A stretch of DNA of 64,000 nucleotides, from contig CBDFHC010000002.1 of the NCBI GenBank assembly GCA_965247585.1, forward strand, positions 248,001 to 312,000. The letters are read 5' to 3'. Positions 33,764-41,759 of this stretch are shown here, piece by piece. The notes under the pieces are model-generated. The model did no database searches and was not told where the DNA came from. It saw only the letters and a list, made by a program, of their open reading frames with translations. The DNA comes from CBDFHC01 sp965247585. Lineage in GTDB: Bacteria > Chloroflexota > Dehalococcoidia > Lucifugimonadales > GCA-2712585. A program made the translations under genes and the position numbers. The first letter of the stretch is position 1. The number at the start of each line of letters is the position of its first letter.

Positions 33764-35056
33764 TTGGTAGCTAAAAAGGTTAGCCATGTTGTAAAGCGGC
33801 CCGGCAGACGCCACGGTGAGATGGACGTGTCCTTCCCAGTGACGGAGGACTTGGTGAGCAAGCCCGGGGCCACGGCGAACCAGCAGGATGTGGACTTCTA
33901 TTCCAGGAAGTACCCGCTAGAAGATATGGTCACTACGCTTACGGCGGATAACGAGTGGACATACAAAGAATCGCCGGAGGAAGACCAAGAAGCGACGAAG
34001 CGGATCTACCGGCTACTGTCTCCGATAGTGAAGGCAGGGCAGCAGTCCGGAGAGCTGGAGCCCGACGCTGAGCCGAATGCCGGGGAAGACGTGAGCGAGC
34101 TGATTCGGAGCAAGTCGCGGGAGATGGGCTATAGCGAGGTGGGGTTCACCCGATACGACCGGCGATACACGTTTAAGAACAAGAAGAGGTGGGTGAAGTA
34201 CGAGCACGCGATCTGCCTGGCGCTGGAGCAGGACTATGAACGGACGCAGTTGCTGCCCAGCACGTACGCGGAAGATGCGGCGCTGTTCGCCTACGGGCGG
34301 ATGAGCCAAATGGGGCTGGTGCTGGCGGACTATATCCGAAGCCTGGGGTATCACGCCCAGGTTCACGGGCCGATGGACCCGGTGGCAAACCTGATACCGA
34401 TGTTTGTGGCGTCGGGGCTGGGACAGTTGGGCGCCAACGGGCAGTTGCTTTCCCCACACTTCGGTTCCCGGGCGCGGCTGATGATTGTTACCACGGACGC
34501 GCTGGTGACTTACGACGAGCCGGTGGACTACGGGATGCACCGTTTCTGTCAGGTGTGCCAGGTGTGCGTAAACCGGTGCCCGGGCCGGGCGTTGGTGCGG
34601 GACAAGGTGTGGTGGCGCGGCGTTGAAAAGAACAAATTGGTGTACGAACGCTGCCGTCCGGTGATGGCGCGATTCTCGGCCTGCGCAGTGTGCATGAAGG
34701 TGTGCCCGGTCCAGAAGTACGGCATGAAACCGGTGTTGGAGCACTACGCGGAGACCGGAGAGGTGCTGGGCAAGGGCACCCATGAGTTGGAGGCGTACAC
34801 GCTGGAGGGCAAAGGGCACTACGGCCCCGGCGAGCTGCCCCACTTTGACCGCGATTTCTTCCAAATACCTCACGCCAGCGCCGAAGACGCTCTATTCAGC
34901 GACCTCAAAATGCAACTGAAGAACCACGAGATTCCAGAGGGGACCCTTGGGGATGATACGCTTCGGGAGTTCAGGGCCAAGGTGGAGAGGGCGCTCACCA
35001 AGAAAGAGGGTGAGGCCAACGCAATGGCGATGCTGATACCCGACGAGGACGACTAG
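33764..35056 (+). CDS. Reductive-dehalogenase-like 4Fe-4S protein, cytoplasmic (copy 2)
   Basis: 430 residues from TTG 33764 (AAGGAGG 9 bases upstream; no ATG is available). It aligns with copy 1 over its whole length with high identity and no gaps of note. It has the same RdhA core (YSEVGFTRYDRRYTFKNKKR, YIRSLGYHAQVHGPMD, SGLGQLGANGQLLSPHFGSR) and both cluster motifs (FCQVCQVCVNRCPGRA; CRPVMARFSACAVCMKVCPV). Differences concentrate in the N-terminal ~90 residues and the C-terminal ~80, so substrate range or partner binding may differ. It has its own promoter and terminator, separate from copy 1. Confidence 0.8.
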   Translation: MVAKKVSHVVKRPGRRHGEMDVSFPVTEDLVSKPGATANQQDVDFYSRKYPLEDMVTTLTADNEWTYKESPEEDQEATKRIYRLLSPIVKAGQQSGELEPDAEPNAGEDVSELIRSKSREMGYSEVGFTRYDRRYTFKNKKRWVKYEHAICLALEQDYERTQLLPSTYAEDAALFAYGRMSQMGLVLADYIRSLGYHAQVHGPMDPVANLIPMFVASGLGQLGANGQLLSPHFGSRARLMIVTTDALVTYDEPVDYGMHRFCQVCQVCVNRCPGRALVRDKVWWRGVEKNKLVYERCRPVMARFSACAVCMKVCPVQKYGMKPVLEHYAETGEVLGKGTHELEAYTLEGKGHYGPGELPHFDRDFFQIPHASAEDALFSDLKMQLKNHEIPEGTLGDDTLREFRAKVERALTKKEGEANAMAMLIPDEDD

Positions 35057-35084
35057 AGGCCAAGGCCCAGACTTGAATTCAGGG

Positions 35085-35117
35085 GGCCCCGCCAGGCTGG
35101 CGGGGCCGGTTTTTTTA
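35085..35117 (+). terminator. Terminator after RdhA-like gene 2
   Basis: GGCCCCGCC-AGGCT-GGCGGGGCC (35085-35107), then GG and a run of seven T. Confidence 0.88.
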
Positions 35118-35217
35118 TGAAGCGCATCATGGACACAAGGGGAAACTTATTTGGGCAGGGGGAGATGTGGTAAATTACTCGACAGCAATCCACCGCGGAC
35201 AAACGAGGAGGCGCAGT

Positions 35218-37545
35218 ATGGCCAACTACGAGCCGAACCAGGTGCTAGCGACGAAGGAGTACAACGTGGTGGGGACGCGCCCAATCCGGCACGACGGGTT
35301 CGAGAAGGTGACAGGGCGCGCAAGATACAGCGCTGACGTACAAATGCCGGGACTGCTTGTAGGCAAGATACTTCGGAGCCCGCACGCCCACGCGCGGATA
35401 CGGTCCATAGATCTCAGCCGGGCGCTGTCGCTGCCCGGCGTAAAGGCGGTGGTTAGCGCGCAAGACCTGCCGGAGGTTTCGGCTAGCATTACGGACCTGG
35501 AGGAGGGGGCCATTGTGAATTACGGTTTCTACAGCCGTAATGTGATGGCCCGGGAGAAGGCGCTGTACATTGGCCATGCGGTTGCAGCGGTGGCGGCGAT
35601 CAGTTCCAAAATAGCGGAAGAGGCGCTGTCACTGATTGATGTTGACTACGAGGTGCTGCCGCCCGTTCTGAACGCCGAGCAGGCGATGAAGAAGGACGCA
35701 TCGATACTGCACGAGCGGTTGCTGACGCTGGCCACGCCGCTGTTCAAGGTGGGCGCATACGGCGCCTCAGAAGCTGATGAGGGAACGAACGTAGCGAACC
35801 ACTTCGAGTTCAGGCTTGGTGCGCCGGAGGAGGGGTTCAAGGCGGCGGATGTGATTGTGGAGCGAGAGTTTCACACGGTGCCGGTGCACCAAGGGTACAT
35901 AGAACCCCACGCGGCCACGGCGCTTTGGGGCAATGACGACTACATAACGATATGGTGCAGCAGCCAGGGGCACTTCGCGGTGCGGGACCACACCGCGGCG
36001 ATGCTGGGGTTGCCGGTGTCACGTCTCAAGGTGGTGCCCATGGAGATTGGCGGCGGTTTCGGCGGGAAAGGACAGGGAGGCGTCTACCTGGAGCCGGTGG
36101 CGGCGATGCTCTCCAAGAAGTCCGGCCAGCCGGTAAAGATAACGATGGACCGGGATGAGGTGTTCATGGGGACGGGGCCCACTTCCGGGACCTACATCCG
36201 AGTCAAAATGGGAGCAACCAAGGACGGAAAGCTCACCGCCGCAGAAGCGTCGCTATGTTATGAGGCGGGGGCGTTCCCGGGCTCCCCGGTTTCAACGGCG
36301 TGTCAGACGATATTTGGGCCGTATGACGTGGCCAACGCGAGGGTGGAAGGGTACGACGTGGTGACGAATGTGCAGAAGTCATCGGCGTACCGGGCGCCCG
36401 GGTCACCCTCGGCCGCTTTCGCCGCGGAGCAGGTAGTGGACGAACTGTCTGAGCGGCTGGGAATGGACCCGGTGGAGTTCCGGCTGTTGAACGCGTCCAA
36501 GGAGGGCACTCGGCAGGTGACGGGACCGGTCTTCGGCAAGATCGGCAACGTGTCGATGCTGGAAGCGGCCCGGGACCACGATCATTACGGGACGCCGTTG
36601 TCAGGGAAGAACCGTGGGCGGGGCGTAGCGGGCGGATACTGGTTCAACGGGACGGGCCCGGCCAGCGCGGTGGCCAGCGTGAATCCCGACGGAACGGTGA
36701 GTCTGATTGAAGGCTCGCCGGACATTGGAGGGAGCAGGGCCGTCATGGCGATGACTCTGGCGGAAGTGCTGGGTCTACCGCCGGAGCAGATCAAGCCGTC
36801 AGTGGTGGATACGGACTCCATAGGCTATAGCTCCGGGGCCGGTGGCAGCGGCGTTACGTTCAAGATGGGCCATGCCTGTTACGACGCAGGGCAGGACATC
36901 CGCCGTCAGATGAGGGAAAGGGCCGCCTTAATTTGGGATGTAAGCCCGGACGATGTTGAGTATGAAGAGGCCGAGCTCCGGCACAGGGAAGACCCGGAGT
37001 TAAAGATGAGTTTTAGTGATCTGGCTGCCAGACTGAACGGCACCGGGGGACCCATAGTCGGGCGGGCCACGGTGAACCCCGGCGGCGTGGGAAACTGCTT
37101 CGCGTTCCACATAGTAGACGTAGAGGTGGACCCGGAGACAGGCAAGGTGGACATTCTCAGATACACGGCGCTGCAGGACGTGGGCAAGGCGGTGCATCCG
37201 AGCTACGTGGAAGGACAGATGCAGGGCGGAGTGGTACAGGGCATAGGCTGGGCGCTGAATGAAGAGTACTTCATGGACGGCGATGGCAGGATGCTGAACC
37301 CCAACTTCCTAGACTACCGAATCCCAACGTCGCTGGACCTGCCGATGATAGACACGGTGGTGGTGGAGGTTGCCAACCCCGGACACCCGTTCGGGGTGAG
37401 GGGAGTGGGGGAGGCGCCGATTGTGCCGCCGCTGGCGGCGGTGGCCAACGCGGTGTACCACGCCACGGGGCTGCGGATGGCCAACCTGCCCATATCACCC
37501 ACGCGGCTGTTGGAGGCGCTATGGGATCAGGAGAATGGAAGCTAG
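35218..37545 (+). CDS. Xanthine dehydrogenase-family molybdenum-binding subunit
   Basis: 775 residues from ATG 35218 (GAGGAGGCGCAGT upstream). The domains run as the a/b hammerhead (VTGRARYSADVQMPGLLVGK to ~130) and molybdopterin-binding region, with GGGFGGKGQGG (~280), SAYRAPGSPSAAFA (active-site Arg region, ~400) and the catalytic-Glu region GVGEAPIVPPLAAVANA near the C-terminus. It oxidises a heterocycle, aldehyde or CoA thioester by hydroxylation. The usual FAD (medium) and 2Fe-2S (small) subunit genes are not next to it, so its electron partner must be encoded elsewhere. The neighbours are dehydrogenases of accessory metabolism. Confidence 0.9.
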   Translation: MANYEPNQVLATKEYNVVGTRPIRHDGFEKVTGRARYSADVQMPGLLVGKILRSPHAHARIRSIDLSRALSLPGVKAVVSAQDLPEVSASITDLEEGAIVNYGFYSRNVMAREKALYIGHAVAAVAAISSKIAEEALSLIDVDYEVLPPVLNAEQAMKKDASILHERLLTLATPLFKVGAYGASEADEGTNVANHFEFRLGAPEEGFKAADVIVEREFHTVPVHQGYIEPHAATALWGNDDYITIWCSSQGHFAVRDHTAAMLGLPVSRLKVVPMEIGGGFGGKGQGGVYLEPVAAMLSKKSGQPVKITMDRDEVFMGTGPTSGTYIRVKMGATKDGKLTAAEASLCYEAGAFPGSPVSTACQTIFGPYDVANARVEGYDVVTNVQKSSAYRAPGSPSAAFAAEQVVDELSERLGMDPVEFRLLNASKEGTRQVTGPVFGKIGNVSMLEAARDHDHYGTPLSGKNRGRGVAGGYWFNGTGPASAVASVNPDGTVSLIEGSPDIGGSRAVMAMTLAEVLGLPPEQIKPSVVDTDSIGYSSGAGGSGVTFKMGHACYDAGQDIRRQMRERAALIWDVSPDDVEYEEAELRHREDPELKMSFSDLAARLNGTGGPIVGRATVNPGGVGNCFAFHIVDVEVDPETGKVDILRYTALQDVGKAVHPSYVEGQMQGGVVQGIGWALNEEYFMDGDGRMLNPNFLDYRIPTSLDLPMIDTVVVEVANPGHPFGVRGVGEAPIVPPLAAVANAVYHATGLRMANLPISPTRLLEALWDQENGS

Positions 37546-37625
37546 CCGAGGGTATTAGGCATAGGCTGACGTCTGGGGCGCCAACAAGGCAACGACATGG
37601 GGTCTATTTTATGCGTGAACTCCGT

Positions 37626-38345
37626 CTAAGCCTTTTTGGCCTGTTCGGCCACCCACTCCTGCTGTGTAGGGGTGTTGCGCGGGTCTTTAGGCCGCAAGTC
37701 GTAATAGTAAGACGCCATAGGGCTGTAGACGTGGTAGACGCGGCGAAGCTCGCCGACGGGCTCGTCGTGGGCGTCCACTCGAAGGTCCATCCAAGGATAG
37801 GACTCGTCGTGGTAGACGATGAGGGCGGCGGAGCGTTGACCCTCGGGCTGACCGCCGGCGTCCCGGCCGGCCTCCACGGAGCGGAGGAGCCTTTCTTCTA
37901 ACGCGACGTCTGACGACGACTGGAAGGTGCGAGCCATGGCGTCAACCACCTGGGGTCCCGCCAACACGTTGCCCATGGCGACCCACCCATCGCCGGTCTG
38001 GTGGCCAGCCCACGAGCGCGCGCTGGGGCCGGTGTGGACGGCCACGGTACCCTGAGCGTCCACGATTCCTATTTGCCGGTATTCGATGTACGAGTCGGAC
38101 TCCTGCATTGCTTTCAGAGCGTCGCCAGCGGAACCGCCGGACTCCAGCTTTTGCATACCGATGGGGCGCAGCCGAGGGTCGGCGAAAGCCTGGCTGGAGA
38201 GAACGCCCACCCCGGGACTGATGGCGGGGCAGTAGCCGCCCACGCCCAAGGAGTATGTGGCGATTCCGATGCCCAGCGCGCCGGTCCGGGGGCACCGGGC
38301 CAGAATAGTGAACGTGTGACGCTCAACGCCCAAACGCAGCTCCAT
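37626..38345 (-). CDS. DUF1028 family Ntn-hydrolase-like protein
   Basis: 239 residues from ATG 38345, preceded by GGAGGAAAA. The DUF1028 pattern is clear: FTILARCPRTGALGIGIATY, GVGGYCPAISPGVGVLSSQA, RQIGIVDAQGTVAVHTG and WAGHQTGDGWVAMGNVLAG. The family has the N-terminal nucleophile hydrolase fold and often lies with amidohydrolase and catabolic genes; the true activity is unknown. C-terminal YHDESYPWMDLRVDAHDEPV is also typical. It is convergent with the Xdh-type gene and divergent from the Fe-ADH gene. Confidence 0.85.
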   Translation of the reverse strand: MELRLGVERHTFTILARCPRTGALGIGIATYSLGVGGYCPAISPGVGVLSSQAFADPRLRPIGMQKLESGGSAGDALKAMQESDSYIEYRQIGIVDAQGTVAVHTGPSARSWAGHQTGDGWVAMGNVLAGPQVVDAMARTFQSSSDVALEERLLRSVEAGRDAGGQPEGQRSAALIVYHDESYPWMDLRVDAHDEPVGELRRVYHVYSPMASYYYDLRPKDPRNTPTQQEWVAEQAKKA

Positions 38346-38515
38346 TTTTCCTCCAATGATGGGGTTTGAGACCTCAAGCTGGGTAAGGACTCCTCGAACG
38401 CCTCCCAACCGATGCCCACTATACCATTTTCGCCTATAATGCCCTCGGCCTTACCCGGGCGCCGGGCAGACGGGGAGGGGAGGCCGTGAATGCGCGCCCT
38501 GCCGGAGGAATTGAG

Positions 38516-39700
38516 ATGACGAAACGACCGGAATTGGCCTACGTATACCGGACGCCGGAGCGGGAGATCCGCATCGGGCCGGGGACGATAGCATTGCTAG
38601 CTGAGGAGATGCGCCGCCTGGGGGCAACCCGAGCAATGGTGGTCTGCGGGCCTTCCATACTGGCCCAGTCTGACGTGGTGGGCAGGGTACGGGAGGCGCT
38701 GGGGGAAGCGTACGCCGGGACGTTTAGCGGGGTGGCGCCGCACGCGCCTGTGAGTACGCTGGAGGAGGCGGTCCGGTCCGCCCGGGAGCTAAAACCAGAC
38801 GTATTGGTGAGCGTTGGGGGTGGCAGCACCCACGACACGACGAAGGGAATATCCACGTTGCTGGGCGAGGGCGGGAAGATAAGCGACTACCAGACGACGT
38901 TCGAGCCGCCAGACCGGATTATTACGCCCAAGTTCACCAGCCCCAAGTTGCCGGTCATAGCGGTGTCGACGACGATGGGCTGCGCCGAGCTTAGTCTGGG
39001 CGGAGGGTTCACCGATTTCTCGCTAGGACGGAAGATCTCGGTGCAGGACCCGGGGTCCCTGCCGCGTCTGATCCTGGTGGACGGGGAGGCGCTGGCGACG
39101 ACGCCGACGGATATTCTGACCTCCACGGCAATAGGAGAGCTACGAATAGCTATAGAGGCAGTGTATAGCACGGGGCACAACCCGATTACCGATTCGCTGG
39201 CGTTGGGGGCTATCGGAACGTTGGCGCGAGAGTTGCCCCGGTGCCATGAGAAGCAACTCTCGACACTGTTGAGCCTGAAGACCGCGTGCTGCATGGCATC
39301 GATGGCGAATGTTACCGGACTTGGACTAAATACCGCCACGGCGCACCACGTGGGAGGGCTGTACGGCGTACCCCATGGGGTAGCTAACGGGATCCTGCTG
39401 CCCCACACGATGCGGTTCAACCTGGACGCCTGCGCCGACCGACTTTTGTTAGTAGCGGAGGCGATGGGCGTGGATATTCACAGGTTGACGGAAGAGGAGG
39501 CGGGTCTGGCGGCGGCGGACCGGACTGACGGGCTTTGCCGGGAGCTAGGTATTCCGCGCAGGCTCCGAGATGCGGGGGTGCCGGAAGAAGGGCTAGAGCT
39601 GATTGCATCGGCCACTTTACACGATAGAGGGCTGGCCACTAATCCGAAACCGGTGCACGACGCCGGACCGATAATGGAAGTATTGAGACAGGCGTGGTAG
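38516..39700 (+). CDS. Iron-containing alcohol dehydrogenase family protein
   Basis: 394 residues from ATG 38516 (GGAGGAATTGAG upstream; GTG 38486 is less likely). The group III ADH fold shows in DVLVSVGGGSTHDTTKGI (NAD-binding), VIAVSTTMG, a metal-site stretch MASMANVTGLGLNTATAHHV and GVPHGVANGILLPHTMRFN (iron-ligand His). One of the usual ligands, Asp, is in the region around STAIGELRIAIE, where the sequence diverges. It may act on a hydroxy-acid or maleylacetate-like compound, as maleylacetate reductases share this pattern. A TATAAT at 38435-38440 could serve as -10 element. Confidence 0.83.
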   Translation: MTKRPELAYVYRTPEREIRIGPGTIALLAEEMRRLGATRAMVVCGPSILAQSDVVGRVREALGEAYAGTFSGVAPHAPVSTLEEAVRSARELKPDVLVSVGGGSTHDTTKGISTLLGEGGKISDYQTTFEPPDRIITPKFTSPKLPVIAVSTTMGCAELSLGGGFTDFSLGRKISVQDPGSLPRLILVDGEALATTPTDILTSTAIGELRIAIEAVYSTGHNPITDSLALGAIGTLARELPRCHEKQLSTLLSLKTACCMASMANVTGLGLNTATAHHVGGLYGVPHGVANGILLPHTMRFNLDACADRLLLVAEAMGVDIHRLTEEEAGLAAADRTDGLCRELGIPRRLRDAGVPEEGLELIASATLHDRGLATNPKPVHDAGPIMEVLRQAW

Positions 39701-39815
39701 GAAGGGCTAATTAGCAGCCCGTTAATTCCGATAGAATCCCGAATGCCGGTTGCAACCGGTACCACGCGGGATGCAAAAGAGTTGCTCTGACCGGTCAGGT
39801 CCTTTGGAAGGACGG

Positions 39816-39867
39816 AATGCGGTAAGGGCTCGTCCTTCAAGAGCCTCAGGCTGAGCGGGTTGGAGGC
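39816..39867 (+). repeat. Dispersed intergenic repeat, copy d
   Basis: AATGCGGTAAGGGCTCGTCC, then TTCAAGAGCCTCAGGCTGAG. It matches copies a and c, and again lies between genes. Just before it, ~39733-39766, is a second repeat-like segment (see 33359). Confidence 0.75.
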
Positions 39868-39919
39868 GCAGGTCCGGTTTTATTTTCGAGGTGATCTTAG
39901 ATACGGACGGGAGGTTGCA

Positions 39920-40732
39920 ATGCCAGAGAAAAGTCAAAGACTAGCAGGGAAGGTAGCGATAGTTACAGGGGCAGGTTCCAGCGGTCCCGGAGTGGGGACC
40001 GGAAAGGCGGCCTCCATTCTTTTCGCCAGGGAGGGCGCCAGCGTTATTCTGGCGGACCGTAGCGAAGCGGCGGCTGCAGAGACGATGGCCGCCATAAAAG
40101 AAGAAGGCGGCACGGCCAGCGTGTTTCAGGGGGACGTAACCAAGGCCGAGGACTGCAAGGCCATGGCCGAGGCGGCGGTGGAGCGTTACGGAGGGCTGCA
40201 CATCTTGTTCAACAACGTGGGAATTACCGGTCCGGGTTCTGTGGTGGACGTGTCCGAGGAGGACTGGGACCGGGTGATGAATGTGAACCTGAAAAGTATG
40301 ATGCTGACAAGCAAGTACGCCATACCGAAGATGGTGGAGGCGGGAGGAGGCTCGATAATCAACGTGTCGTCGATCGTTGGACTGAGGTCTGGGAGCTTTG
40401 GGGCCAGCGTGCCCTACGCGGCGTCCAAGGGCGGAGTCATTGCCCTGACGACTTCCATGGCGGTACACCACGGGCGGCAGAGTATCAGGGTGAACTGCAT
40501 AGCACCAGGGCACATCTACACGCCGATGGTGGCGGCACACATGGGAGAGGAGATGCGCGAGCTTCGACGAAAAGCAGGACCGCTGGGGACTGAGGGAACG
40601 GCATGGGACGTGGCCTGGGCCGCACTGTTCCTGGCCAGTGAAGAGGCGCGATGGATTTCAGGTGTGACGCTACCGGTTGACGCGGCGCTTTTAGCCACGA
40701 CTCCGCTGGCGGTGTTGCCGAACCTCAGGTAG
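39920..40732 (+). CDS. Short-chain dehydrogenase/reductase
   Basis: 270 residues from ATG 39920 (GGGAGG, 5 bases upstream). The cofactor loop is VTGAGSSGPGVGTGKAASI, longer than the standard TGxxxGIG, as in the SDR at 22826-23611, so the two form a subfamily. FNNVGITGPGSVVD, INVSSIVGL (Ser) and PYAASKGGVIAL (Tyr-Lys) follow, then RVNCIAPGHIYTPM. NAD(P)-dependent oxidoreductase of unknown substrate. It follows the Fe-ADH gene on the same strand after a 219-base gap that holds repeats, so cotranscription is doubtful. Confidence 0.9.
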   Translation: MPEKSQRLAGKVAIVTGAGSSGPGVGTGKAASILFAREGASVILADRSEAAAAETMAAIKEEGGTASVFQGDVTKAEDCKAMAEAAVERYGGLHILFNNVGITGPGSVVDVSEEDWDRVMNVNLKSMMLTSKYAIPKMVEAGGGSIINVSSIVGLRSGSFGASVPYAASKGGVIALTTSMAVHHGRQSIRVNCIAPGHIYTPMVAAHMGEEMRELRRKAGPLGTEGTAWDVAWAALFLASEEARWISGVTLPVDAALLATTPLAVLPNLR

Positions 40733-40784
40733 GAGCGAGAACGAAGCCCGAGGACTTTACGGTCCGGGGTGACGCGGCGAGCGG

Positions 40785-41741
40785 CTAGGCGTCAAGCTCG
40801 GGGTGGGTGGAGATGAAGCGGCCGGCCTGCTCCGGGTCAACGTTGGGAGCGCGCACCTCTACGCCGGCCATCTCCTCTTGAAGCAGGAAGGTGACGCTAC
40901 TGTCCAGATCACCCCATCCCCGGTTGAGACCTTGAATGGCGATCTGCTCCGCCAGGTTGGCGACAGGCATGGGGACGTTGTACTCGCGTCCGAGCTCGGT
41001 GGCCAAGCCAACGTCTTTCCGGGCCAGCGCCAGGGCGAAGCTAGGTGGATCGAAGCTGCCCCGGAACACGGAACGGACGAGCCCTTCATGGAGGCCGCTC
41101 ATGCGTCCCACGGAGCCCCGGCGCACGCACTCCCAGAGCGCCTCGGGTTCCACTCCGGCTTTTACGCCCAGGGTAAGGCCCTCGGCGATAGCCTGCCGGA
41201 TGCCGTGGCCGATCATGTTGTGGACCAGTTTGCAGACGCTCCCAGCGCCTATCTCACCGGCGCAAAAAACCTTGTCCCCAAATGCGTCCAAGATGGGTTT
41301 AACGCGGTCATAGACATCTCTTTCGCCGCCCACCATGACCGCCAGGTTGCGCGACGCTGCGCCGCTCTTGCCACCGCTGACCGGGGCGTCGAGGACGTGG
41401 GCGCCCTTGGCGCGGAACCGGGGATCTATTTCCCGGATGAGGGTTGGCCGACTGGTGGAGAGCTCGATGAAGACGCCGCCAGGCCTTATGCCTTCTAGGA
41501 TACCCTCCCCACCCAGGGCGACCTGCTCTACTTCCGGTGGGCCGGGTAGGGACGTCAAGATGACGTCAGAGCGCTGTGCCATGTCAGCGGGGGAGGAGGC
41601 AAGACGAGCGCCGGCTTCCAGAAACGGTCGGGTAGCTTCCTCTCGAATGTCGTAGACCAACATCTGAAAGCCGGCCTTTTGGATGTTACCCGCCATGCCC
41701 GCGTCCATGTTGCCCAGGCCGATAAATCCAACGGTCTCCAT
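40785..41741 (-). CDS. NAD(P)-dependent beta-hydroxyacid dehydrogenase (6PGDH/3-HIBADH family)
   Basis: 318 residues; AAGGAGGCACCTC precedes ATG 41741. The N-terminal Rossmann motif is VGFIGLGNMDAGMAGNIQ, followed by the family stretch HVLDAPVSGGKSGAASRN (substrate binding, Ser-Gly-Gly) and the catalytic lysine in VCKLVHNMIGHGIRQA. GLATELGREYNVPMPVANLA closes the helical C-terminal domain. It oxidises a 3-hydroxy acid such as 3-hydroxyisobutyrate, tartronate or a sulfonate analogue. It is convergent with the SDR and lies downstream of otsA on the same strand (18-base gap). Confidence 0.9.
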   Translation of the reverse strand: METVGFIGLGNMDAGMAGNIQKAGFQMLVYDIREEATRPFLEAGARLASSPADMAQRSDVILTSLPGPPEVEQVALGGEGILEGIRPGGVFIELSTSRPTLIREIDPRFRAKGAHVLDAPVSGGKSGAASRNLAVMVGGERDVYDRVKPILDAFGDKVFCAGEIGAGSVCKLVHNMIGHGIRQAIAEGLTLGVKAGVEPEALWECVRRGSVGRMSGLHEGLVRSVFRGSFDPPSFALALARKDVGLATELGREYNVPMPVANLAEQIAIQGLNRGWGDLDSSVTFLLQEEMAGVEVRAPNVDPEQAGRFISTHPELDA

Positions 41742-41759
41742 GAGGTGCCTCCTTGGGCG

